Source of the DNA: Hydractinia symbiolongicarpus
Lineage: Eukaryota; Cnidaria; Hydrozoa; Anthoathecata; Hydractiniidae
NCBI RefSeq assembly: GCF_029227915.1
Contig: NC_079878.1
Location: 6,448,001 to 6,512,000 of the forward strand
DNA length: 64,000 nt
Direction: 5' to 3'
Shown: positions 49,801 to 61,523 of the stretch, in pieces
Layout: every line of letters begins with the position of its first letter
How positions within the stretch are numbered: the first letter of the stretch is position 1
The notes under the pieces: model-generated
The model's input: only the letters and a program-made list of their open reading frames with translations
Database searches by the model: none
What the model was told of the DNA's origin: nothing
Made by a program: the position numbers and the translations under genes

Positions 49801-52767
49801 TGCAGGTGGGAATGAAAAATAGCATAGTAGACTAGGATAAGGACATTTTGAGGCACAAAATGACGAAGTTTAGCTAAAGCTCCATTAGCCCTCTTGAGCT
49901 TGGCAACAGTATTATTGATCTGAGTATTCCAGCTTAAATCAGAATCTAATAGAACACCAAGATATTTAATAGAATCACTAGGCATAAGCCTTTTACCATT
50001 GATGAGAAGCCTAAAATCATAATTAAGAGGTTTATGTGCATGTTTAAATATAATGTATTCTGTCTTGCTAGCATTAAGAGAAATCTTATTAGCATTCAGC
50101 CAATGGCAGAGAAGCTTGAGGTTTAAATTCATTTGTTTGGCCAGTTGTTTCAAAGAGTCACTGAAATGCAGGAGGTTTGTATCATCAGCAAAGTGGTGTA
50201 CCATAGAATAGTTAATTGCACAATTCAAGTCGTTTATATAAATTAAAAATAAAAGTGGTCCTAAAACAGAGCCTTGAGGGACACCATGTCTGGTAAGATT
50301 ATTTGCTGATCTAGCTCCATTTAAAGACACAAATTGTTGACGACCTATTAAGTAGGACCTAAATAAAGAGAGAGCATTACCTCGAATTCCATAATGATGA
50401 AGCTTTGTAAGCAGAATTTCATGATCAACAGTATCAAAAGCCTTCTGGAGATCAATAAACACTCCACATGCATAATTTCCTTTATCAAGAGCATCCATAA
50501 TTTTTTGAGAGATATTCATTAGTGATTGACAGGTTGAGTAATTTTTTCTGAAACCAAATTGTTGCTTATACGGGACATTGTTAGCTTCAAGAAACCCATA
50601 CACCTGTTTATATATAAGTTTTTCAAATATCTTATCAATGTTTGGAAGTAAGGATATAGGTCGATAATTTGCAAGTTCCAATTTGGATCCTTTTTTATGA
50701 ATAGGGATAACCCTGGCAGTTTTTAAATTAGAAGGAAAAATGCCTGAAGTAAAAGACAAATTTATAAGTTTAGAGAGTGGAACGGATAATTCAGTTTTAA
50801 CAGTAGAAAAAATTTGGGCAGGAATGCTAAATGGCCCAGAAGATTTACCAAGGTCCAAGGAAGAAATACAATGGAGAACTTCAATATCATCAGTTGGTGA
50901 AAGAAACATTGAATTAGGAACAGAATCTTTTAAGAAGGAAGAGAAATGTTTTGATGTGAATGGGATGCCCATTCTTATATTGTCAGCAATTGATGAAAAA
51001 TAATTATTAAAAGAGCTAGCAATTGTCACTGGATCAGTGACAAGTAAGTTATCAATGTTCATACAGGTTGGAGAAGCAGAAGCAGAAGAACGAACAGAAA
51101 TTATATTTTTAACACCTTTCCAAATGTTGCCAATATTTTTTTGGTTATCACTAAAATATTTATTGAAAAAATTACTCTTGCTCAATCTACACAGAGTTGC
51201 AATTTATTGCGGTACTTTTTGAAACGCTCTAACAAGAGAGACTTAAAATATGGATCTTTTTCTCTTAAAAAACGATTATGAAGAAGGTCTCTTTTAGAAT
51301 AAGAGAATAATGAGATATGCTGTCAAAGACACAAACAATGGAGTACAGCCACTCACAATGATATGTTCATACATATCATTGTGAGTGTGAGATACCATTC
51401 AAGTGCATATTCTTGGGTTATACATGGAATCACAGTCCCGATATTTACTTGCGCGCACATCTAAGTGATCACGTAATGGCCAATGCACGCGCAGAAATGG
51501 AGGTAAAAATGTAAACAAACCAAGCAAACACGGAGAAAAACGTTTAAAACAAACAAAATCCACAATAAAACAAGACAATTCAGATTTCAACATTTATTTA
51601 CTATATGTTTTAACCATGCTATACTGGCACAATTCTATTTTAACATTTACACAAATAAAACATGCATTCAAAGGAAGACTTCTTTCGCGTGCCACTCCGA
51701 TCTATCCGCAATCTTTGTTGTCACTTTTTTGCTTGTTTACCAAAGTAGTATTCAGAAAGGGATTACACAAAGTAGACATCTAATCTATGCTTTGAGAAAG
51801 CGATTGTTTAACTATAATTTGAACCATAATATGTGCATTAACAAATGGTGCTTTGCACGAGCTCGAATAATGACATAAACCCTCGTGAATTGAGCATTCG
51901 TCTTTTTGCATTTTCCATTTTAGTAACTATGATTTTTCCAAGGATTATTGGCTATTCATGAATCCTATAACAAGCAGTTAGTCGATCTTTTTCCTTTTTT
52001 CGCTTTTCTAGCCTTGTATTTTTCTGCACTAATGTTTTGTTACCGCCATTTCTGCGCATGCATCTTTTTGGATATTGTAATGTTATTTGATGCGCGCTCA
52101 GGAAAAACTATGATTGAGTGTATTACTGTCTGCGTGCCTTGGGCAAGCATTTGATGTGATTACCGATTATGATTACTTGGCAATACATGTATCTGTCCTG
52201 CCTGTCCTTGTTTAATCTTGTTGCCTGGCATCCTGATCCATTCCACAAATATACAATTGCGTTTCAAGACCAAATATGTTGTATCAAATTATTTTATATT
52301 ACAATGCATTCTACTATTCTGATGTGTTATTACTGAGAAACCCAGACAATGAATGATTATCTCAATAACACTCTTCCTTTTTCAATTCTTAACAAAAGCA
52401 TTGTAACAAAAAAATATTTATTTAAACAATGGTTAACTAAAATTGTAAACTTGTGTTGTTCATGTTTTCTTTTCCTTTGCTCTCTCTCACAATGTCTTAG
52501 TAAAGGTGATCAGAATTTTTTTAGCAAAATTATTAGCTGTTCTCCGATTTTCCTTGCGAAACCACTCATTTTTTTAATTGTAATATAATTTAAATATTTA
52601 AGTTTATACTTATCTATGTAGCTAGAATATGTTGGTATTTTATAAAATTGGATTTGATTTTTCAACAGGCCATAACGAGTAGCATAAAATAAAATCATAT
52701 ATACCCTTAAGACATGATATCCTTCCGTCCCTCCGCCTGGTACATCTGAAGATGAACCAGCTCCCAT
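43894..52767 (-). CDS. GORASP2: Golgi reassembly-stacking protein (GRASP55/65)
   Basis: Eleven exons, from the 5' end: 52767-52705, 46929-46849, 46705-46609, 46513-46466, 46337-46279, 46188-46102, 45967-45878, 45251-45211, 44986-44866, 44658-44610 and 44417-43894. All phases fit, giving 419 residues. GRASPs are peripheral Golgi proteins that self-associate to tether cisternae. Visible features are an N-myristoylation start (MGAGSSS), the conserved [11 protein letters not shown], and PDZ1 with [14 protein letters not shown] and [23 protein letters not shown]2 has [19 protein letters not shown] and [21 protein letters not shown] Pro/Gln/Thr/Val-rich tail of about 200 residues resembles the regulated C-terminus of the family. 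Invertebrates usually have a single GRASP, so choosing between the vertebrate 55 and 65 names is arbitrary. Intron 1 is 5.8 kb and full of retrotransposons. Confidence 0.95.
47371..47428. repeat. (TCTG/TCTA)n microsatellite
   Basis: Alternating TCTG, TGTG and TCTA units of about 58 bp in intron 1 of the GRASP gene. The preceding TTAATAATAGGCTACTTCTG resembles the start of the AATAATAGCCGTATT repeat family. Confidence 0.8.
47540..48632 (+). pseudogene. RTE-like non-LTR retrotransposon, 5'- and 3'-truncated
   Basis: Reverse-transcriptase blocks are present in order: [20 protein letters not shown] and [20 protein letters not shown], then [50 protein letters not shown] and the catalytic YADDLVL (about 48079). 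A deletion and frameshift at about 47820 appear to remove the segment that should carry the first catalytic Asp block, and stops occur near 47940-47990. A Cys/His finger follows the RT ([19 protein letters not shown]). The frame then runs to GACVGSVML, where it meets an unrelated repeat at about 48633. It lies antisense in GRASP intron 1 and is inactive. Similar elements are common in cnidarian and mollusc genomes. Confidence 0.85.
48633..48880 (-). repeat. Dispersed repeat (GGGACCA family), copy 3
   Basis: Read on the minus strand, this copy carries GTTAAATTTTCTGACGTTAC, AATAACACTACTTTAACGAC, GGTAACTAGGGACCACTTGG and CCTGGGTCCCAAAATTCGTT. These match 38850-39050. It directly abuts the RTE reading frame, and the last part of the 264-codon open frame at 48007-48801 is this repeat read through. 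Confidence 0.7.
49093..51330 (-). mobile_element. CR1/L2-like LINE, nearly intact RT frame (5'-truncated)
   Basis: An open frame of 589 codons (51185-49416) holds a complete reverse-transcriptase domain. It has [20 protein letters not shown], the first catalytic Asp in [45 protein letters not shown] with the catalytic pair, and the tail [13 protein letters not shown] frameshift near 51195 links it to an upstream segment ([20 protein letters not shown]); the endonuclease domain is missing. The 3' tail after the stop ends in repeated ATCTT units (49112-49093), the kind of short 3' repeat typical of L2/CR1 elements. It sits in intron 1 of the GRASP gene in the sense orientation. The copy looks young, but lacking endonuclease it cannot be autonomous. 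Confidence 0.85.
51350..51387. repeat. Perfect 17-bp palindromic hairpin
   Basis: CACTCACAATGATATGT and its exact reverse complement are separated by TCAT. It lies about 20 bp outside the 5' edge of the LINE; a CACTCACAATG-containing sequence also occurs beyond the LINE's other edge at about 49021. Confidence 0.9.
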
Positions 52768-53156
52768 AATTGCAGTCTTTTTAAACGCTACTTTTGCCGT
52801 TTAGTTTAGTTAACTAGCGCAATTGATTCTGTTTTGATCTTCCTTACTACGTGGCCACCATCATGGAAGCTTACAGGGTGAAGCATACAGGTTTTGCTAA
52901 TGTCAAAGTCGACATATAAAAGTTAAATAGTAAATTGTTTCGACAGCATTAAACAAAATCAGTAAATAAAATTTTCATAAAATGCTTTCTACTGATTAGT
53001 ATAAATGCAAAAAAATAATAAAATTTCGCTTTGATGCACTTTTAGGTAGAGTCATCATTATATTTTTTCTTTCCTGGTCTGCATAATACACATTCGACCT
53101 ACATTTCTTGTGCCTTCCCGTGGATCTTCTCGATCTTTATCATCCAGTCCGGCAAC
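52768..53156. promoter_or_regulatory. Bidirectional promoter region, GRASP / RPL11
   Basis: Only 389 bp separate the divergent start codons of the GRASP gene (-) and RPL11 (+), so both promoters must lie here or overlap. A pyrimidine-rich TTTTTTCTTTCCTGG at about 53062 could supply the 5'-TOP start usual for ribosomal-protein mRNAs. AACATGGCGGT over the RPL11 start resembles a YY1 site. No TATA box is clear. Function is inferred from gene arrangement. Confidence 0.6.
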
Positions 53157-56100
53157 ATGGCGGTAAGACTTTCTCTTCACGTGGTGGTCATTATTACGAT
53201 TTCAACATTTTTTGGTACTAAGCTAATGTGTCTTGTGAAGTAACCTAACGAATACACTTTCAAATTTAGTCGTTTTTTCTTGAAATATGAAATAAACAGA
53301 TTTTTCATAAATTTTATCATTATAATAACCCATCAAGCCTGTGTAAGTTTGGTATATGATTTCTAAAATAGTGTAAATATAGATTGCTTAAATTGTGTTG
53401 GTCAAGTTTTGGAGTTAGGGAACATAGACAAAATGTGCTTGTCCTATTTGCTTAAACATATGGACCTGTTAATTTACAAAAAGACATTGTTTTGATTGAC
53501 CAGGAATTTTGGAATTGCAAATGCCATTATAATTGCACCTAAAATCATTATAATAACACACATCTGAATAAATTTTATTACTTCATTTTGATTTTTTGGG
53601 TTAACTTTCCTTTAAAAAAGAAACATTTTCTGGTCCCTTGCACGGCTGTTTCAAAGCGGTCAAAAATGTTACGAAAAATAATTCAAAATACCCTGTCAGT
53701 TAAAACAGGATATCTCAAGAACGAAATAAAATTTTGATATTCTGTAAAAAGAATAATCTCAGATAAATTGTCCATATTAATAAAAGAAAAAAAATTAAGA
53801 TAAAAGTTTAAAAAAGAACAATACACCTTTACGATAATTCGGAAAAAGTAACACTCCATGGCAGCTTATTTTGCGATCGGAGGAGGTAAACATACACTTT
53901 TATAAGAGTTTATTAATGAGAAAACACGTTTTTTTGTGATAACTTTTCCTGCCGCGTTTTGTTTTTAATGAAAAGTACACATACGTTATTATTATTAACA
54001 TTTCCTGAAAATTTGAAAGAAATTGATACAACAGAAGTTAAAAAAAATGGAGAAAACACGCTTTCGTCTCTAACAAACTCTCATAAAAACACGATTTTTA
54101 CCTCCTTTTTTCCGTTATTGTAAAACGATGGAAATCCGTAGGAACGCATGTACAATTGAATTATCGTAAAGGTGTATTAGCCACATTCGAAGTTTTAAAA
54201 GCTATAAAACAATTTCCTAAAATCTAGGGTGATCTTATAGCAAAAAAATAATATTAAAATCCCTGCAGAATAAAGTAGTTTACTGTTTTGTCCCTTGCCT
54301 CGTGCTCTGCAAAACTTCAGCTAGCTTCAAAATTGCTAAGACACCGTTGTCTCGCTTATTCCAACATTGTCGAAAAATCCTGGTTTCAAACTAGGATTCC
54401 TGGATCGAGCAATCAAGTCCAAAGTAAACACAAGGATGCCGTAATTTTGCTGGGAAAAACCATGCCTACCAAAACATTAAACGCCATCACTGTGACTTGC
54501 TTAGAAGTTTAGCTAATTATTTATTTAGACAGAAAAGGAATAACACTACATCAAATTGCTCCTCTTTTTTAGCGCCTTATAATTTAAGTAGTTTATAATT
54601 TGCGAGACAAACGGTGCATGGCATCCAGGCCCCCCATACCAATTTTCAAGTCCATAGCTAGTAACCGGCGTTGGCACAAGGTTGGAAAGATGGTATACTT
54701 TCGCCAAAAATGTTTGTTTTTTAGTTTAGTGTTTTTTGTTTGACGAAATAACTCGAAATTTATTACACACATATAGCATATTTATATATTTGAAAAGGAG
54801 AAAAGTAGATCGTTTTGATACTTTTTAATTCAGTAAAATTAAAACAATACAAAAAAAGTTTCAATTACTTAAAAAATGATAAAAATCCAAAATTTCAAAA
54901 AAAATTGTGGAAGTCATTTTAATTTTGTCTGCGGTTTTACCGTAGCGAAACAGCCATGCCTGGAGGGGCAAGCATTTTTTATTGATGGTGTCCAAGAGTT
55001 TGTTTTATAAATGTATTCTTTATACAGGACTGGCCAGAAATGGTGTGTGGTCACAGCACATACCTCTGCAAATGTCTAAATTAATTTTGACATGAATCTT
55101 TATCTCTGTCATGGTGTGTTATAAAAGGTGCTTTTTCTGCAGTTATTAGAACACTGTGTCAATGTCAGCATAATTTTTTAACCTAAAAAAACTCACTATT
55201 TTTCTCAATAATTTATGCTTTCCCATATTTAATAGCAACATACTTCTAGTGTTCTCAAAGCCTTGTTCTCATGCAGTTTTTTAATTTGTGAAATACAAGT
55301 TTTTTATGTTAAACTACTCCCTAAATTCAAAACAAACAGGAAAGTGAAACAGATAAAATTAAAAAATAGTATGCAATGAAACAGTATTTAATTATATAAT
55401 TTTTACTGTTTTCCACTGATTTAAGTTATCCACAAGTGGTTATAAACTATGTTGTTGAACCTCAAAATGTTTGTCACATTCACATGTTTAAATTTTCGCC
55501 TAAAGTTTTTAATGGTAACAATGCTTTTTTTATTGTAGTGCAAGGCAATGTTACTGCTCTAGCAAAACGATTTCTTTTTAATTCTTTTTTGTGTGCAAAT
55601 ATTCCTGAAATTGAAGTTATCTTATCTAAATATGTTAGTAAATTTTTTCACATTAAACATAAATTTGTTGGTCATCATCACATGTCATTGTTAATTTGCG
55701 AGAGTGATGGTGCTGCACATTGGTGATTGTACTTTTTACCAGGCCTGTTTATACCCTATAGTATTTTTTAAATTGTGTGAAGTGTGTTAGCTAAAAATTC
55801 TCAATTGAGGCCCTTAGGCCTCACTTGCAAATTTCTTGCAAAAGGTTATCCCTATGGACGCCCCATGGTGTCGTTTATTATGCTGGGAAACAGCCTTTCC
55901 CAGCAGATTTTTTTCTAAACATTGGTCAAAAACTTGAGTTTTTAACTCGCATGCTACCATTTTTAACTTTACGTGAAATGCTGATCTAATGTTAATGACA
56001 AGAAAAGAATATGTGTTATGCAATGAAAATCTAAGCTAAACTTTTTCAGTTACCAGCAAAGTGGTAAGGATCGCTAAAACTTTTTGGATAATCAAGACAA

Positions 56101-58512
56101 GGCAAAGAGGGAGACAGTGACAAGCCTGAAAAGCTTGCAAGCTTCGTGAAACTAAAAATATTGATCTTATAAAGTATTTAACCCAAAAGAGTGAATAGTG
56201 TAGTTTTATTGTTTTATTTAAAACGTTGATAAAGATTCTGGCAACAATAACGTCATTTAAAAATAACCAGAAAAATAATAACCTGAATTGTTCTTTTTAC
56301 AAGCTGTGGGCACCAATCTGGAAAACCTTAAATTTCATGTATCAGTTTAGAATTATTAAATTGAGGGAAAGCAGATTCAACAAATGGCAAAATTAGCTAA
56401 GATATTTATTTAAAAACAAATCTGTCAGGGTAATACTAAAGTGAGCATGGAATATGTAACTCGCGGGGATGAAAATGGGTTCAAAGGTGGAGTACTTGTA
56501 CCTACTAAATATCTTGCTTTTTATTCAATCTTGTAGATACGCAATTATTCCCACACGTAGGTAACATTTCATATGTCTAACATAGTTTTTACTAATGTAA
56601 TTGCGAGATTGTGACAGAGTCTTCAGGGATATATTGCCAAGGTAATTAAAGAAATTAGATAATCATGTTTGCATTTACCATACTTTAAATTTCTAAGTTG
56701 TATTACTGTGCACTTTATTCTGATTCTGACTACTTTTCTTTTAATTCAATAAGCCTTGTTTCATAATTATTTATTTTTTGCTCCCAGCATTATAGAAATA
56801 ATCTGTCATGGCATGCATGTAATGATTGTGTATACATTTTACACCATTTTCAAGCAATTTACTGTCTTATGATTTGAGTTAAACTGTAGGTCAGCAAATA
56901 ATGCCCATCATTATCTTTTTTAGCCTCAAGAGGAAAAGAAGGTGGAAAAGGTCAACCCAATGAAGGAAATCAGAATCCAGAAGCTGTGTATCAATATTTG
57001 TGTTGGCGAAAGTGGTGACAGACTTGTACGTGCTGGCAAAGTATTGGAAGCCTTGACTGGACAAACTCCAGTATTTTCCAAAGGTAGTTTTTAACCTTGA
57101 TGATTCGTAGTCATATTTCAGACCTTTTTATGTGATTTTAGCCCTCTTTGCAAAATGTATGGTCTTTTGAATTTTTCAAGCACCTTTTTGTTACCATTTT
57201 CTTAATAAAAATTCAACTTTTCTACGCCTAAAGCCTGATTAACAAATATATAAATAAAATTTATTTTCTAAAAGTGTGTTGTTAGAATGTAATTACTTTT
57301 AGCCCGTTACACTGTAAGATCTTTCGGCATTCGACGTAATGAAAAAATTGCTGTACATTGCACTGTACGAGGTCCTAAAGCAGAAGAAATTTTGGAAAAG
57401 GGTTTAAAAGTAAAAGAGTATGAATTGAGAAGACGCAATTTCTCAGCAACTGGAAATTTTGGATTTGGAATTCAAGAACACATTGATCTTGGAATAAAAT
57501 ACGATCCCAGCATTGGTATTTACGGTATGGACTTCTATATTGTCTTGGCCAGGCCCGGATACAGTATTGCATACAGAAGACGCAAGAAGTCAAAAGTTGG
57601 GTTCAAACACAAAATTACCAAGGCTGATTCCATGAAATGGTTTCAACAGAAAGTATGTAATTTTATTTTTACTATGTCCTTTTTGTCCAGCCACATTTAT
57701 TGGCTTAACATTTTTTTTTTGCCACAATGGGTTGGATGAAGCCATTGTAGCATGGAACTTCGTTTTTACCCATTAGTTAAACTCTAATTCCTTGGCAGAA
57801 AATCTCATGGTTACCCCTTACTAAGTATTTCTCACTTTTCCTGTCCAGGCTTTTTACCCCAGGAACGCCTAGCTACATAGATATATAGATGTGCATATTT
57901 TACATGGCTAGCCTCACAAATATTGAGGGATATACCCTGTCTATTATTTCCAGGAGGGGCCATGGCTTTGATGGGGAGTCCTGGAGTATTCAATGCTCTC
58001 TTTGAGCTACACACACTCAATTAGGGTCAGCGCTCTGCCAGACAACTCCCTGTCACATCCAACGGCCCACACAGTGCGCCATCTACCCAATTTCCCTCAT
58101 ATGGCTTGGGTTAACCCGGGGCTACGGTAATTTTAATTGCCCATATTAAATCGCCGCCAAGGGAAATCGAACCCCGGTCTCCCGCACAAACTACAAGAGT
58201 GATAACCGCTAAACTACGGCTCCTGGCTCCACACCTCATTCAATTATCTCCTTTATTCTCTTCAAGTGCCACATCCCACTTCTCTCTGATCTGAACAACA
58301 TGGTCAATGTTATTAATGCGTAACCTGCTAATTAGCTTATTTAACATCTTTCCGTCTCTCGGACCTTGCTCATGTATCATTGTCCAAGGACAACCAGTTA
58401 TCCAAGGTTTATTAAGTTTGTGTTAAACTTTAGAATACTTAAAATAAATGCTGAATGAAAATATTGAATTTTTTTTCTTTTTTAGTATGATGGTATCCTG
58501 CTTAACAAATAA
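53157..58512 (+). CDS. RPL11: 60S ribosomal protein L11 (uL5)
   Basis: Four exons: 53157-53162 (Met-Ala only), 56924-57083, 57303-57652 and 58486-58512, giving 180 residues with all phases consistent. The protein belongs to the large-subunit central protuberance with 5S rRNA and L5. It carries the conserved [51 protein letters not shown] and [20 protein letters not shown], with the C-terminal WFQQK and YDGILLNK. Length matches the eukaryotic family. A two-codon first exon ending exactly after ATGGCG is typical of ribosomal-protein genes. Intron 1 (3.8 kb) holds a foldback element and intron 3 a SINE. No snoRNA was convincingly identified in the introns. Confidence 0.97.
53820..54178. mobile_element. 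Foldback MITE in RPL11 intron 1
   Basis: The 21-base terminus AATACACCTTTACGATAATT+C at 53820 is exactly repeated in inverse at 54158-54178. Inner parts are also inverted with some mismatch (GGAGGTAAACATACACTTTT against GGAGGTAAAAATCGTGTTTT), so most of the 359 bp can fold into one long hairpin. No open frame. Confidence 0.8.
57860..58226 (-). repeat. tRNA-derived SINE, second family
   Basis: On the minus strand the head at about 58226-58150 reads AGGAGCCGTAGTTTAGCGGT (A box) and later ACCGGGGTTCGATTTCCC (B box). A GC-richer body follows with CCGTAGCCCCGGGTTAACCC. The GC content differs clearly from the surrounding intron 3 of RPL11. The element's distal end (CATGTAAAATATGCACATCT) also appears at 60633, suggesting a second fragment. 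Confidence 0.65.
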
Positions 58513-58530
58513 ATTTCTTCGGAAGCACAG

Positions 58531-58536
58531 AATAAA
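58531..58536 (+). terminator. Poly(A) signal of RPL11
   Basis: AATAAA starting 19 bases after the stop codon, giving the short 3' untranslated region usual for ribosomal-protein mRNAs. Confidence 0.7.
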
Positions 58537-58559
58537 TACATTTCGAATGTTACGTTTGT

Positions 58560-61365
58560 TATTTGTTTTGTGCCCCTCCCCCTTAATTTTTTTACAGGTT
58601 CATTTAAAAATGGGAAATTTAGATAAACAGGCACAGCTGTGCCAAGATTTTCACTGCGAAAGTTCATTTCCGCAAAAAAAATTAAAGTTCACGAATTTTA
58701 AGAAATTTTATTGTAACACTATAAATTTGCCAGAAAAAACTACTTTAGGGGAACACAGGTCAAAATGTTGTTGTTTTTAGCATGTTCTGGCATTGATTTG
58801 AACTTTAATCCTTTCAAGTGACGCATACCGCGCGACGATTCGAAGCGACGAGAAACATGTTTTACTCGAAACATGTTTTATTCAGAGTTTCCCATATGAA
58901 GGCAACGAGAGCATAATCCAGAATCTTTCTTCGGCTTAGGAATTACGAAAACGTGCTTATCATTTTGAAGTCAACCACTACTGCTTGAACGCCCAAATGC
59001 CATGTAAGATAGTATAAATTATAGAAACTGATATTATGTACCTTATTACACGAAAATAACGAAGCAAGTAAATTCGCGTTATTTAGAACCCGTTAATTTA
59101 TTTATCGCGTATTTTATTCCATCCGTTAATTAATGGCTGGCACTAAAAAATCCCCCGTTAACCTTAATTCTCAAAAATAACGCCCTTTAAAAAGCTCGTG
59201 CATATATAGTTTGGACAAAGATAATCTGGAGAGCGGCAGGTATCACGGATAACTTGACTACTGTGCGTAAAAAAACACTATTAAAAATATCCCTTTATAG
59301 TAACCCTTTTTGAGCATTCTAGACAGAAAGATTAAATATGTTTTTGACATTTCATTCTCTTTCATTTTCTTAGTTGGAACCTGTAAAAAAGTGTCTACAC
59401 CTCTTTAAAATTCGCGTTAATTAAATACCATCTGAAAATTTGAAATTCGTTGATTCGCGTTAATTACCACACACTTTGAAACTCGAATTCGCGGTAATTT
59501 TTGATCGCATTGATTATGGAACCCTTATTACGTTCTGTGAGTTCTTTAAAACAAAAATAGCGATACGCGACTATTACAACATGAAATGAACTTTGGAGTG
59601 GGCTCAAAAATGGAAATTTTGCATGCTTATATTTTGCGCAATATATATATTCTTTTTTCCTTTTTTTTTAACTAAGCACTTAGGTTTTTCTCAGTCTGTA
59701 AACGAAAATATTCTAAAGGGCCTATTAAGTGCATCAACTTTCCCTGTTTTTGCATTTCATGAGCAAAACTTACGAAAAAACCCTTCAAGATTTTAAAAAT
59801 ATAAAATTTCGGGAGCACGAATTTTTAAAAGTTAACCTTGGACATTTCAAAGATTCACAACCTCAAAACTTAGAATTTTGTATCATAAATTTTCCAACTC
59901 CTTTGCCTTTCAAAAAACTGCGTCGTCAAGTTTTCGCGCCTGAAACGAACAATTCGAAATTTCCGTTCTGCAAATCGATGGTCTTGGTACTTTATAGGAA
60001 ATGACGGGCAGATAAGTTTATTCCAACAAAAAATATTACTGCAAAATGCATTGTAAAGGTTAATTTTTTGCAACCACAATTTCTGATGTGGATTCAGGCA
60101 AAGCTACCGTCAAAGTCGCATGTTACTAGTATTCGGCTGAGCTGGGAAAGGAATTTTACCTGTGTTGTTTTGGCGAGATTTGAGAATTTCGTATTTACAT
60201 CAATATCAAAAGGCATGCAGTGTGTAATGCAATTTTTAAGCGCATAACACGGTATTGAAAATTAATCGCGAAAACATATTTGCGCAATTGGCGACAGTAG
60301 AACTTTAGGCATTTCGTGAAAACCTTTATTCTAGGCAATCTTTTTCACTCTCAAAGACGTTCATGGCGTAAAAAAGCCCTGGGAACGAGGTTAATGTTAC
60401 TTCGCACAGGTCTGAGAGAGACAAAAATCACCAGGAAAGAAAAGGCGACACAACTATGTTTTTATGGCGTGCGGACCGCGTGGACCAGATAAATAGAATG
60501 CGGGTTGAGCGAGCAGGTTAGGGTTGAAAGTTTGTAAACAACGAAAAAAAGACTACCAGATTCTGTACTGTACCAGTTTTAACTTGTAGTCAGACATATT
60601 TTAGCCATAAAAAACATATGCTTCATTGAGACATGTAAAATATGCACATCTATCTACCTTTTCTGTCTAGCTCGACTTGTCCACGACACCTCAGTCAGAA
60701 AACCATTTTCGTATATGCCAGAAGTAGCTAGCTACATGAATTAAAAAAAATAATTTTGTTCGTGTTGTTTATAAGGCTTCTTTATGTTTCCAAGTTGTCT
60801 AACTTGATAGGTGCACGCTTTAACAAATTTTATATTTGTAAACTATATGTCCAATCCAGGGCGCAATTCAAGAATCTAAAATAATTATTTAATACTGCAA
60901 AATAGGAATTTCATCAGGGTGGTGGAGGAATTTCATCAGGGTGGCAGAAAGATGCAGAAAGGTCAAAAGACCCTTCTGCATCTTTCTGCCTGCCACATAG
61001 TGGTTATAGCCAGAAGGGCTTACCACGTAAAATGAAAACATTTTAGTTAGCTTTTTTAATGAATTGACAAATTTAGGATAAAGTTGAATTGGGAAATGAC
61101 TGTTTAACACATACAGAGAATGCTTCATTACACTCTGCCTATTTGGTTTGCAGATGGCAACAACGCATGTTTAGTGTAACTCAAAAAATCGCATGCTTAA
61201 AATATCAATGTAATCCTTAGATGCGTAAAAGATCAAGCTCCTAAAAGTAAAACTAACTCAAACTTACCCTGTGCCTATGTTTTTGATGTGATGCAGCTTG
61301 CTTGTAGTGAATATTTTTCTAAATAAAAATGCTTAAAATCTGATTACATTACATACATTGCTTTA
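58560..61365. other. Intergenic stretch with AT-rich relics
   Basis: No gene was recognised. Between 59070 and 59500 the motif TTCGCGTTA followed by ATT or TTT recurs three times, with a fourth TTCGCGGTAATT variant; this suggests a decayed repeat, but no clear termini were found. A CATGTAAAATATGCACATCT match to the RPL11-intron SINE is at 60633. At 60890-60990 short CAGGGTGG and GATGCAGAAAGG repeats form a small imperfect hairpin. Confidence 0.45.
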
Positions 61366-61486
61366 GGGATCTGTAGCTCAGTCGGTAGGGCACCTAACTT
61401 ATGTCCAAAACGTTGGGGTTTCAATACCCATATAAGGCTGTTGCTAGCATTGTATAATAAAGTATTGTATTATATATATATATATT
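61366..61486 (+). repeat. tRNA-derived SINE with (AT)n tail
   Basis: GGGATCTGTAGCTCAGTCGG (A box TAGCTCAGTCGGTAGGG) and GTTGGGGTTTCAATACCC (degenerate B box) are followed by TTGTATAATAAAGTATTGTA and an (AT)n run. The acceptor ends cannot pair, so this is a SINE or tRNA pseudogene and not a working tRNA. Confidence 0.65.
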
Positions 61487-61523
61487 AGCAAAAAAAATTC
61501 ACTTCACTGAGCAACTATCAACA

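Noticed and set aside
55436-55726. 96-codon open frame in RPL11 intron 1
   Set aside because: The composition is that of AT-rich intron, no motif or homologue is recognised, and there is no splice context; probably chance.
57098-57236. C/D-box snoRNA in RPL11 intron 2 (TGATGA ... CTGA)
   Set aside because: The boxes are about 135 bases apart, the first base of box C does not fit, no C'/D' pair or terminal stem is evident, and no guide sequence was recognised.
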